64,000 bases of DNA from Burkholderiales bacterium 8X (GTDB taxonomy: Bacteria; Pseudomonadota; Gammaproteobacteria; Burkholderiales; Burkholderiaceae_C), in NCBI GenBank assembly GCA_902506565.1, contig LR732703.1, positions 1,260,525 through 1,324,524 on the forward strand, read 5' to 3'. Under the pieces are notes generated by a model, which saw nothing but the letters and a program-made list of their open reading frames with translations, searched no databases and was not told where the DNA came from. Below are positions 15,655 through 25,402 of the stretch, one piece after another (positions within the stretch are counted from its first letter, which is position 1; the number at the start of each line of letters is the position of its first letter). The translations under genes and the position numbers were made by a program.

Positions 15655-18600
15655 CTAGCCGATCGCCATCAGGCTCGCGTTGCCGCCTGCGGCTGCGGTG
15701 TTGATGCTGAGCGACCGCTCGGTGACCAGCGCTTCGAGCGGAATGTTCTTTTCGCCGGGCGCCAGGGTTCGAACGGTGGCGATCGGACCGACCCGTTCCG
15801 CCAGTTCGGCCAGCAATTGCAGCAGCGAGTCGGCGTCGCCGTGGTGCAGCACGGCGGCAAAGCGGGTGGTGGGCGAGCGCCAGTCGTGCGCGAGCTCGAT
15901 CGAGCGGCGAACCGGTTGCGGCAGGCGCTCCCGCAACTGGTCGAAGTGCTGGCCGGCCGGCCAGATCGCGACGCTGCCCGCGGCCAGCACCGCCGCGAGC
16001 TGGGTCAGCCGGTCGGCATCCTCGTCCGCGATGCACAGCACGCCCGACCGCGGCACCAGGCTGTAGAGATTGCGCTCGCCGGTCGGTCCCGCGAGCAGGC
16101 GCGAGGCGCCGCTTTGCGAAAGCCGGTCGAAGCGGATGCACAGCTGCTCGAGTGCGGGGCGTCCGTCGCTTGCCGCCCAGGCGGCCAGCGCCGCCACGGC
16201 AGGCCGAAGCGCCCTTCGGCTTTCAGGGTGTTCGTGACCTTCGCCAGCACCGGAAGCGTCCGGCGGCATCACCCTGCAAAGCAGATCGTCCGGACGGCGC
16301 GAGAGAAGCCGATAGAGGTAGAGCGGCCCGTCCGCCTTCGGCCCGGTGCCCGAGAGCCCTTCGCCGCCGAACGGCTGCATGCCGACCACCGCGCCGACCA
16401 TGTCGCGGTTGACGAAGACATTGCCCACGCGCGCCTCGCGCACCACTTCGTCGACGGTGCCGTCGATGCGGGTATGCACGCCCAGGGTCAGGCCGTAGCC
16501 GGTGGCGTTGATCTGTCCGACCAGGTTGCGCAGCCGCAAGCGCGGGAATCGCAGCACGTGCAGCACCGGGCCGAACACCTCGCGATCCAGTTCGGCGAAA
16601 TGGGTGATCTCGATCAGAGTCGGCAAAACGAAACTGCCGTGCCGGGTTTCATCGCCGATCTGAAGCGCCGCCCGGAAGACCGGCCTGCCGCGCTTCTGCA
16701 TGGAAGCCACGTGCTGCTCGCTGCGTCGGCGGGCTTCGTCGTCGATGACCGGGCCGACATCCACAGACAACCGCGCCGGATCGCCGATGCGGCATTCGGC
16801 CATGGCGCCCTTCAGCATCGCCACCAGGCGGTCCGCGATGTCTTCCTGCACGCACAGCACCCGCAGTGCCGAACATCGTTGGCCGGCGCTGTCGAAGGCC
16901 GAGCCGAGGATGTCACGCACCACCTGTTCGAGGAGCGCGGAGGAGTCCACGATCATGGCGTTCTGGCCGCCGGTCTGGGCCACCAGCGGCACCGGCCGGC
17001 CATCGCTCGCCAGCCGTTGCGCCAGGCTGCGTTGCAGCTGGCGCGCAACCTCGATCGATCCGGTGAACATCACGCCTTGCACCCTCGCATCGGCCACCAG
17101 CGCGGCGCCGACGCCCTTGCCGGCGCCGGGCAGCAACTGGAGCGCGGCGCGCGGAATGCCGGCTGACCACAGCAGCCGCACGGCCTCGGCTGCGACCAGC
17201 GGCGTCTGCTCCGCCGGCTTGGCGAGCACGGTGTTGCCGGCAGCGAGCGCCGCAGCCAATTGCCCCACGAAGATCGCGAGCGGACCGTTCCAGGGGCTGA
17301 TGCACACCACCGGACCGAGCGGGCGATGGGTCGCAGGGTCGAAGTCGCGACGCACCTGCGCCGCATAGAAGCGCAGGAGGTCGACCGCTCCGCGAACCTC
17401 GGCGATGCCGTTGGCGCAGGTCTGGCCGGCCTCGCGCGCAAGCAGGCCGATGACGCGCGGCATCGCCTGCTCGAGCCGGTCCGCCGCTCGATCGAGCCGA
17501 TCCGCTCGCTCGCGCGGCGCCACGGCGGCCCAGGTCGGCGCATAGGCTTGCGACTCGGTGACCGCGGCATGGGCTTCCTTGAGGAAGGCCTCCTTGACCA
17601 TCCCCACCACATCTCGCCGGTCGGCCGGGTTGCGCACATGCAGGCAAAGCCGCGGGCTGCGGTCGAGCATCGAATCCGAAGCCAGCATCGGCTCCGCCTG
17701 CCACGAGGCGGTTGCCGCGTCCTGCATCTGGTCTGCGAGCCATGCCAGGCAGGCCTCGTTCGAAAGATCGAGGCCGCGCGAGTTGGCGCGTTCGTCGCCA
17801 AGGAGTCTGCGCGGCGAGGCGATGGCCGGGTGCGCGAGTCCACGGCGGCCTTCCGCGATGGCCATCCGTTCGATCGTGGCAGCCGGATTCTCGATGAGCT
17901 GCTCGATCTCGGTGCCCGGATCTGCCAGGCGATGGACGAACGAGCCGTTGGCTCCGTTCTCGAGCAGCCGCCTCACCAGGTAGGCCAGCAGCGTCTCGTG
18001 CGTGCCGACCGGCGCATCGATGCGGCAGACCCGACCGAGCCCGCCTTCGGACACCGGCCGCACCACCTGCCGGTAGAGCGCTTCGCCCATGCCATGCAGG
18101 CACTGGAACTCGTACTGCCCGGCTTCGTAGCGCGAGGGATCCGCCATCTGGTACACGGCTGCCAGGGTGTGCGCGTTGTGGGTCGCGAACTGCGGGTACA
18201 CCGCGGCCGGCGCAGCCAGCAACCGGCGCGCGCAAGCCAGGTATGAAAGGTCGGTGTGGGCCTTGCGCGTGAACACCGCGTAGTCATCCAGCCCATCGAC
18301 CTGGGCTCGCTTGATCTCGCCGTCCCAGCAGGCGCCCTTGACGAGGCGCACCATCAGGCGGTGCCGGCTGCGCATGGCCAGGTCGATCAGGAAGTCGACC
18401 ACGTACAGGCATCGCTTCTGGCAGGCCTGGACCACGAAGCCGATGCCGTTGAAGCCGCCCAGCGCCGGCTCGTGGCAAAGCCGTTGCAGCAGGTCGAGCG
18501 ACAGGTCGAGCCGATCGGCTTCCTCGGCGTCGATCTGGATGCCGATGTCGTGCCTGCGGGCCCGCAGCACCAGGTCGAGCAGCAAGGGATAGAGCTCGGC

Positions 18601-19467
18601 CATGACGCGGCCGTGCTGCGTGCGGCCGTAGCGCGGATGAAGTGCCGAGAGCCTGATCGAGATGCCGGCCGCCCCGATGGGGCCGCGCCCTCCGGCGCGC
18701 GTGCCGATCGCATCGATCGCCGACCGCAACGCCTGCAGGTGGCGGGCCGCATCGGGAGCGGTCAACGCGGCTCCGCCGAGCAGGTCGTAGGCGTGGCGAA
18801 AGCCCTGCGCCTCGCGTACCGTCGACCGGGTCATGGCCTCGCCGATGGTCTCGCCGCAGACGAACTGCTCGCCCATCATCCGCATCGCGAGATCGACGCC
18901 CTTTCGCACCAGCGGTTCGCCGCCCTTGCCGACCAGCCGCACCAGGCTGTTCGAGAGCCCCCCTTCCGGAGGCGGCGCGACCAGCTTGCCGGTCAGGAGC
19001 AGGCCCCAGGTCGTTGCGTTGACGAAGATCGACGGGCTGCGTCCGGCATGCGCTTCCCAGCCGCCGTTCGCGATCTTGTCGCGGATCAGCGCATCGCGGG
19101 TCGGCGCGTCGGGAATCCGCAGCAAGGCTTCGGCAAGGCACATCAAGGCGATGCCTTCCTGCGAGGAAAGTGCGTATTGCTGCAACAGCGCCTGCACCAG
19201 CCCGGCTCGTCCTCCGGCGGTTCGCTGCTGCCGGAGGTTTCGAATCAGGCCGGCCGAAAGCTGCGATGCCGCCTCGCTGCCCGCCGGGGTAAGCCTCGGC
19301 TCTGCCAGCAGGATGTCCACCGCATCGGGTTCGGGTTGCCGGTGCGCGGCGTCGATCGCGCCGCGATAGCCTTTGGGCGAATGCAGGCCTTCGGCGAACG
19401 GGACCGGCGGCCGCTCCGAAGGTGGGGCGACGCAGTCGATGGCCAGCTGCGCGTTTTCGAACGTCAT
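15655..19467 (-). CDS. putA: Bifunctional proline dehydrogenase / delta-1-pyrroline-5-carboxylate dehydrogenase PutA
   Basis: The 1270-residue enzyme oxidises proline to glutamate. The FAD-dependent PRODH barrel occupies roughly residues 180-480 (VRLVKGACWDGEIKRAQ and EFQCLHGMGEALYRQ). The aldehyde dehydrogenase part follows, with ISPWNGPLAIF, FTGSIEVARQLQ and the catalytic Cys in SAGQRCSALR. A C-terminal domain completes the long form. The N-terminal 100 residues show no ribbon-helix-helix repressor module, unlike the trifunctional E. coli protein, so this copy probably does not regulate itself. AGGGAG lies at proper distance before the ATG. No putP is adjacent. Confidence 0.93.
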   Translation of the reverse strand: MTFENAQLAIDCVAPPSERPPVPFAEGLHSPKGYRGAIDAAHRQPEPDAVDILLAEPRLTPAGSEAASQLSAGLIRNLRQQRTAGGRAGLVQALLQQYALSSQEGIALMCLAEALLRIPDAPTRDALIRDKIANGGWEAHAGRSPSIFVNATTWGLLLTGKLVAPPPEGGLSNSLVRLVGKGGEPLVRKGVDLAMRMMGEQFVCGETIGEAMTRSTVREAQGFRHAYDLLGGAALTAPDAARHLQALRSAIDAIGTRAGGRGPIGAAGISIRLSALHPRYGRTQHGRVMAELYPLLLDLVLRARRHDIGIQIDAEEADRLDLSLDLLQRLCHEPALGGFNGIGFVVQACQKRCLYVVDFLIDLAMRSRHRLMVRLVKGACWDGEIKRAQVDGLDDYAVFTRKAHTDLSYLACARRLLAAPAAVYPQFATHNAHTLAAVYQMADPSRYEAGQYEFQCLHGMGEALYRQVVRPVSEGGLGRVCRIDAPVGTHETLLAYLVRRLLENGANGSFVHRLADPGTEIEQLIENPAATIERMAIAEGRRGLAHPAIASPRRLLGDERANSRGLDLSNEACLAWLADQMQDAATASWQAEPMLASDSMLDRSPRLCLHVRNPADRRDVVGMVKEAFLKEAHAAVTESQAYAPTWAAVAPRERADRLDRAADRLEQAMPRVIGLLAREAGQTCANGIAEVRGAVDLLRFYAAQVRRDFDPATHRPLGPVVCISPWNGPLAIFVGQLAAALAAGNTVLAKPAEQTPLVAAEAVRLLWSAGIPRAALQLLPGAGKGVGAALVADARVQGVMFTGSIEVARQLQRSLAQRLASDGRPVPLVAQTGGQNAMIVDSSALLEQVVRDILGSAFDSAGQRCSALRVLCVQEDIADRLVAMLKGAMAECRIGDPARLSVDVGPVIDDEARRRSEQHVASMQKRGRPVFRAALQIGDETRHGSFVLPTLIEITHFAELDREVFGPVLHVLRFPRLRLRNLVGQINATGYGLTLGVHTRIDGTVDEVVREARVGNVFVNRDMVGAVVGMQPFGGEGLSGTGPKADGPLYLYRLLSRRPDDLLCRVMPPDASGAGEGHEHPESRRALRPAVAALAAWAASDGRPALEQLCIRFDRLSQSGASRLLAGPTGERNLYSLVPRSGVLCIADEDADRLTQLAAVLAAGSVAIWPAGQHFDQLRERLPQPVRRSIELAHDWRSPTTRFAAVLHHGDADSLLQLLAELAERVGPIATVRTLAPGEKNIPLEALVTERSLSINTAAAGGNASLMAIG

Positions 19468-19554
19468 GAGCTACTCCCTGATTTTTTTGAATGCGCCGAT
19501 AGGCTACATCCTCCGGCGGCCTTTTTTAGGGCCGGCGGTCAGGTTGCTCGAGGC

Positions 19555-20049
19555 TTATTCGCGCGGGCCTCGTCGCTCCCAGAAACCTCGGTGCGTCGCG
19601 AGCATTTCTTCGGCCACTTCCGCCACCGGGCCGATCACCTCGATCGGCTTCTGGCCGCGCGCGAAAACCTCGCGGCAGGGCAGGGACAAGGTCGGGTTCT
19701 CGGGATGATTGCCGGTGAGCGCGAGGAGCGCCGATTCTTCGGCGCCATACACCACCCGGCCGATGTGGGCCCAGTAGATGGTGCCGGCGCACATCGCGCA
19801 GGGCTCGAAGGTGGTGACCAGCGTGCAGTGCGCCAGGTAGCTGGCGGGGTAGTTGTCGGCCGCATGCCGTGCAAGGGTGGCCTCGGCATGGTTCACGGTG
19901 TCGATGTTGCCCTGCTCGGCCAGCACGGTCTCGTGGTCCGGGGCCAGCAGCAGCGCGCCGAACGGGTGGCGGCCCATCGCCATGGCCCTTCGCGCGACCC
20001 CGTCGGCGCGCCGGAGGGCCGTGGCCAGCTGGGTGCCGCTCGGGCTCAT
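19555..20049 (-). CDS. Nucleoside/base deaminase, last gene of an ABC importer operon
   Basis: The 164-residue protein carries HAEAT and PCAMC, the zinc-binding and catalytic motifs of the cytidine/guanine deaminase fold. Its tail (PCREVFARGQKPIEVIGPV) resembles that of the deaminase at 6881-7411. It starts 12 bases after the permease gene and so belongs to the importer operon, suggesting that the imported compound is an amino-purine, amino-pyrimidine or pterin-like base that is deaminated on arrival. The exact substrate is unknown. Confidence 0.82.
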   Translation of the reverse strand: MSPSGTQLATALRRADGVARRAMAMGRHPFGALLLAPDHETVLAEQGNIDTVNHAEATLARHAADNYPASYLAHCTLVTTFEPCAMCAGTIYWAHIGRVVYGAEESALLALTGNHPENPTLSLPCREVFARGQKPIEVIGPVAEVAEEMLATHRGFWERRGPRE

Positions 20050-20061
20050 GCCGCGCCTTCG

Positions 20062-20826
20062 CTATTGGCCACCGCGATGCGCCCAGGCGGTGGTGTGCTT
20101 CTCGATCGCGCTGAAGAGCTCGTACATCAGCATCGCCATCGCACCGACCGCCACCAGTCCGGCGAAGGCCAGCCCCATCTGCATCGCCGAGCCGGCCGAG
20201 ATCAACAGGTAGCCGATGCCCTCGTTGGCAGCCGTCATCTCGGACACGGTGGTACCGACGAAGGCCAGCGTGATCGCGACCTTGAGCGAAGCATAGAAGT
20301 AGGGCATGGAGCGCGGCAGGCCGATCTTGACCAGCACGTCCCAGCGCTTGGCACCCAGCACCCGCAGCACGTCTTCGAGCTCCGGCTCGAGGGTGGCGAG
20401 TCCGGTCGCGATGTTGACCATGATCGGGAAGAAGCTGATCAGGAACGCGGTCAGGATCGCCGGGCCGGCGCCGATGCCGAACCACACCACCAGGATCGGA
20501 ACGAAGGCCGCCTTGGGCAAGGCGTTGAAGGCGGTCATCAGCGGGTACATGGCGGCATAGGCGAGGCGCGAGCTGCCGATCACGAAGCCCAGCAGCACGC
20601 CCACCACGATCGCGAGGCCGAAGCCGGCCATCGTGACCCAGAAGGTGCGCCAGGCGTGCCCGGCGATGATTTCCTTGAACTCCCAGAACTGGGTCCAGAT
20701 GCGCCACGGGCTCGGGAAGATGAACTCCGACACCTGGAAGCCGGCGCAGATGACCTGCCAGAGCACGATCACCGCGACCAGCAGGAGCCAGGGCGACCAG
20801 CGCTCGATCTGCTTGTTGTTCTTCAT
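20062..20826 (-). CDS. ABC transporter permease (SsuC/TauC/ThiX type)
   Basis: The 254-residue inner-membrane protein has about six hydrophobic helices and the EAA-type loop (EDVLRVLGAKRWDVLVKIGLP) that contacts the ATPase. The ATG at 20826 overlaps the ATPase stop as ATGA, marking translational coupling. It belongs to the nitrate/sulfonate/taurine permease group, which also serves thiamine precursors and purine or pyrimidine derivatives. The adjoining NMT1-like receptor and deaminase favour a heterocyclic base over a sulfonate; this is inference. Confidence 0.88.
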   Translation of the reverse strand: MKNNKQIERWSPWLLLVAVIVLWQVICAGFQVSEFIFPSPWRIWTQFWEFKEIIAGHAWRTFWVTMAGFGLAIVVGVLLGFVIGSSRLAYAAMYPLMTAFNALPKAAFVPILVVWFGIGAGPAILTAFLISFFPIMVNIATGLATLEPELEDVLRVLGAKRWDVLVKIGLPRSMPYFYASLKVAITLAFVGTTVSEMTAANEGIGYLLISAGSAMQMGLAFAGLVAVGAMAMLMYELFSAIEKHTTAWAHRGGQ

Positions 20827-21731
20827 GGAATCCTCATCGGGGCAGGGTCGGTGCCGGGCATCGGAGGCGCCGAAGCGCTGGCGGAAGCCGCCGAAGCCGC
20901 CGAAGCATCGGAAATGGCCTTGCTGCGGATCGAGCCGATGTGCTCGCGCAGCTCCAGCACGATGTCGGTGAACTCCTTGGTGTAGGTCACTTCGAGGTCG
21001 CGCGGCCGCGGCAGCTCGATCTCGCGGCGGACCACGAAGCGGCCCGGGCTCTTGCTCATCACGTACACCGTGTCGGCAAGGAACACCGACTCGCGCAGGT
21101 CGTGGGTCACCAGGATCACGTTGAACTGCTGCTCGGTCCAGAGGTCGCGCAGGATGCACCACAGCTCTTCGCGCGTGAACGCATCGAGCGCGCCGAAGGG
21201 CTCGTCGAGCAGCAGCATCTTCGGCTCGTGGATCAGGGCCCGGCAGATGCTGGCGCGCTGCTGCATGCCGCCCGACAGCTGCCACGGGAACTTGTCCTCA
21301 TAGCCGCCCAGGCCGACCTTCTGCAGGAGTCGCCTGGCCCGCTCGACGTATTCGCGCCGCTTGGACTTGAAGCTGGAGCGGTAGGGCTCCACGATCTCGA
21401 GCGGCAGCAGCACGTTGTCGACCGTGGTGCGCCACGGCAGCAGCGAAGGCGCCTGGAAGGCCATGCCCGAGATCTTGAGCGGCCCGGTGACCGGCTGGCC
21501 GTCGATGCGGATCTTGCCCATCGAGGGCATCCGCAGCCCCGTGGTCAGCTTCATGAAGGTCGACTTGCCGCAACCCGAAGGCCCGACGATGGCGATGAAC
21601 TCGCCCTGCCGGACCTTGAGGTCGATCGCCTCGACCGCGAAATGGTTGGCGCGCAGCAGCTCGTCGCTGTACGCGAGCCAGACGTCCTGGAAGTCGACGA
21701 AGGGCGCGTGCTCGGCGGCGGCTTGCGCCAT
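20823..21731 (-). CDS. ABC transporter ATP-binding protein (SsuB/TauB type)
   Basis: The 302-residue ATPase has Walker A (GPSGCGKST), the Q-loop segment FQAPSLLPWRT, signature LSGGMQQRASICRAL, Walker B (LLLDEPFGALD) and the switch His in VTHDL. All are standard for the nitrate/sulfonate/taurine-type importers. The C-terminal 30 residues are a low-complexity Ala/Ser/Pro extension not typical of the family. Start and stop overlap the receptor and permease genes by ATGA, so the three are translationally coupled. Confidence 0.9.
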   Translation of the reverse strand: MAQAAAEHAPFVDFQDVWLAYSDELLRANHFAVEAIDLKVRQGEFIAIVGPSGCGKSTFMKLTTGLRMPSMGKIRIDGQPVTGPLKISGMAFQAPSLLPWRTTVDNVLLPLEIVEPYRSSFKSKRREYVERARRLLQKVGLGGYEDKFPWQLSGGMQQRASICRALIHEPKMLLLDEPFGALDAFTREELWCILRDLWTEQQFNVILVTHDLRESVFLADTVYVMSKSPGRFVVRREIELPRPRDLEVTYTKEFTDIVLELREHIGSIRSKAISDASAASAASASASAPPMPGTDPAPMRIP

Positions 21732-22762
21732 CACTTGCGCAGGATGTTCAGTTCGGCGCTCGGCGGCAGGAGGGCCGAGGTCCAGACCGCATCCGGGCTC
21801 ACCCGGGTCTTGGTGGCGAAGGCGTCCGAGACCTGCGAGGCCATCAGCGAAAGCCGGCCGGCATTGACCGCGCCGAAGCCCTCGGCCCGCGCGTCGGGGC
21901 TGTTGATGACGGTATCGATCGCGAGCTTGAGTCGGCGCGTTTCCAATGCGCTGTCGATGATGCCGTCGCGCTTCTTGACCGATTCGATCGCCACCGCCGG
22001 GTTGGCCAGCACTTCCTTGGCGCCCTTGGTGAACGCGCTCAGGAAGGCCTTGACCGCGGCCGGGTTCTCCTTGATGAGCTTGGGCGACGCGATGATCACG
22101 TTGCCGTAGAGCTTGACGCCGTAGTCGGGGTAGGGCAGCACCACGATGTCGCCGGCCTTGGCGCCCCGGGCTTCGAGGTTGAGCAGCGAGGTGAAGGTGA
22201 AGCCGGTGATCGCGTCGATGTCGCCGCGCATCAGCATGGTTTCGCGCAGCGTGGGGTCCATCGCCGTCCATTGCACCGCGCCGATGCCGTTGGCCTTGGC
22301 AAAGATCGGGAAGGCCCGGCGGCCGGCGTCGAACACCGGGGCGCCGAGCTTCTTGCCGGCGAGGTCGGCCGGCTTGGTGATGCCGCTCTTCTTGAGCGTC
22401 ATGACCGAGGCCGGTGTGTTGTTGTAGACCATCATCACCGCGACCGGCTTGTTGGGGCTGTCCGGGTTGTTGGCGTGGAACTCCATCAGGGCCGCGAGGT
22501 CGGCGAAGCCCATGTCATAGGCGCCCGAAGCCACCCGGGTCACGGTGCCGCCGGAGCCGTTGCCGGCGTCCACCGCCACGTCGAGCCCTGCGTCCTTGAA
22601 GTAGCCTTTCGCCGCGGGGTGGAGGAACAGTGCCGCCGGACCTTCGAAGCGCCAGTCGAGCTGGAACTTGATCGGCGTCATGGTCTGGGCGTGCGCGGTG
22701 CCGAGGCCGAAGGACAGTGCCGAGGCGGCCAGGAAGGTCTGGAGCAGGTGACGCTTGTTCAT
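21731..22762 (-). CDS. ABC transporter substrate-binding protein, NMT1/THI5-like
   Basis: The 343-residue protein has a signal peptide cleaved near AHA-QTM, followed by the NMT1/THI5-like fold (IKFQLDWRFEGPAALFLHPAAKGYFKDAG). Family members bind hydroxymethylpyrimidine derivatives, riboflavin, or other aromatic heterocycles, and some bind sulfonates. The ATG at 22760-22762 gives the proper signal sequence; the longer frame to 23218 overlaps maeB. First gene of the receptor-ATPase-permease-deaminase operon. Confidence 0.87.
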   Translation of the reverse strand: MNKRHLLQTFLAASALSFGLGTAHAQTMTPIKFQLDWRFEGPAALFLHPAAKGYFKDAGLDVAVDAGNGSGGTVTRVASGAYDMGFADLAALMEFHANNPDSPNKPVAVMMVYNNTPASVMTLKKSGITKPADLAGKKLGAPVFDAGRRAFPIFAKANGIGAVQWTAMDPTLRETMLMRGDIDAITGFTFTSLLNLEARGAKAGDIVVLPYPDYGVKLYGNVIIASPKLIKENPAAVKAFLSAFTKGAKEVLANPAVAIESVKKRDGIIDSALETRRLKLAIDTVINSPDARAEGFGAVNAGRLSLMASQVSDAFATKTRVSPDAVWTSALLPPSAELNILRK

Positions 22763-22848
22763 GCAGGAATCCGGTGAAAGTGCAGATGAGTGATGCACGG
22801 GATTGAAGCAAAAACGATGCCGGCACGCGATCGGTGCGAACCCGAGCG

Positions 22849-22913
22849 CAGACGCCCCGGGTCGGGGCGCGTTCGCTGCATTTCGGCGCACGCGCCCCGG
22901 CTTTGGGCGTCTG
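22849..22913 (-). terminator. Nested inverted repeats after maeB, probable terminator
   Basis: CAGACGCCC (22849-22857) and GGGCGTCTG (22905-22913) are exact complements. Inside lies the tight hairpin GCCCCG-GGT-CGGGGC at 22854-22868 and another GGGGCGCG/CGCGCCCC pair. The element sits between the maeB stop and the receptor start, both on the minus strand, so separating the two transcripts is the likely job. Confidence 0.5.
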
Positions 22914-22929
22914 AGCCCGGCCAGCCTGG

Positions 22930-25230
<2,301 letters not shown>

Positions 25231-25264
25231 GGGTGTCTCCAGGGATCGTTCTTCGGACAGCGAA

Positions 25265-25322
25265 GGCTACCCGATCCGCCCTCCGTCCGCCGCTGAGGCG
25301 GGGTCGTGCAAGGCGGGTAGCC
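25265..25322. promoter_or_regulatory. Nested inverted repeat between maeB and the 1660-aa gene
   Basis: GGCTACCCG at 25265-25273 and CGGGTAGCC at 25314-25322 are perfect complements, enclosing a second stem CCGCC (25287-25291) / GGCGG (25297-25301). The element lies 35 bases before the maeB ATG on one side and 80 bases before the GTG of the large gene on the other. It could be an operator or a folded 5' leader; sequence alone cannot decide. Confidence 0.4.
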
Positions 25323-25402
25323 GCGGTGGCGGTCCTCCAACGCGCGTCGGAACCCTTCTCAAGAAAAGGTCACTGACATGCCTTCTGGATGGAGGTGCAA
25401 CG

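Noticed and set aside
18256..20985. 909-codon open frame on the plus strand across putA and the ABC genes
   Set aside because: It is antisense to genes with clear motifs, lacks any domain, and is rich in His/Arg/Asp/Gln as expected from reading GC-rich codons backwards.
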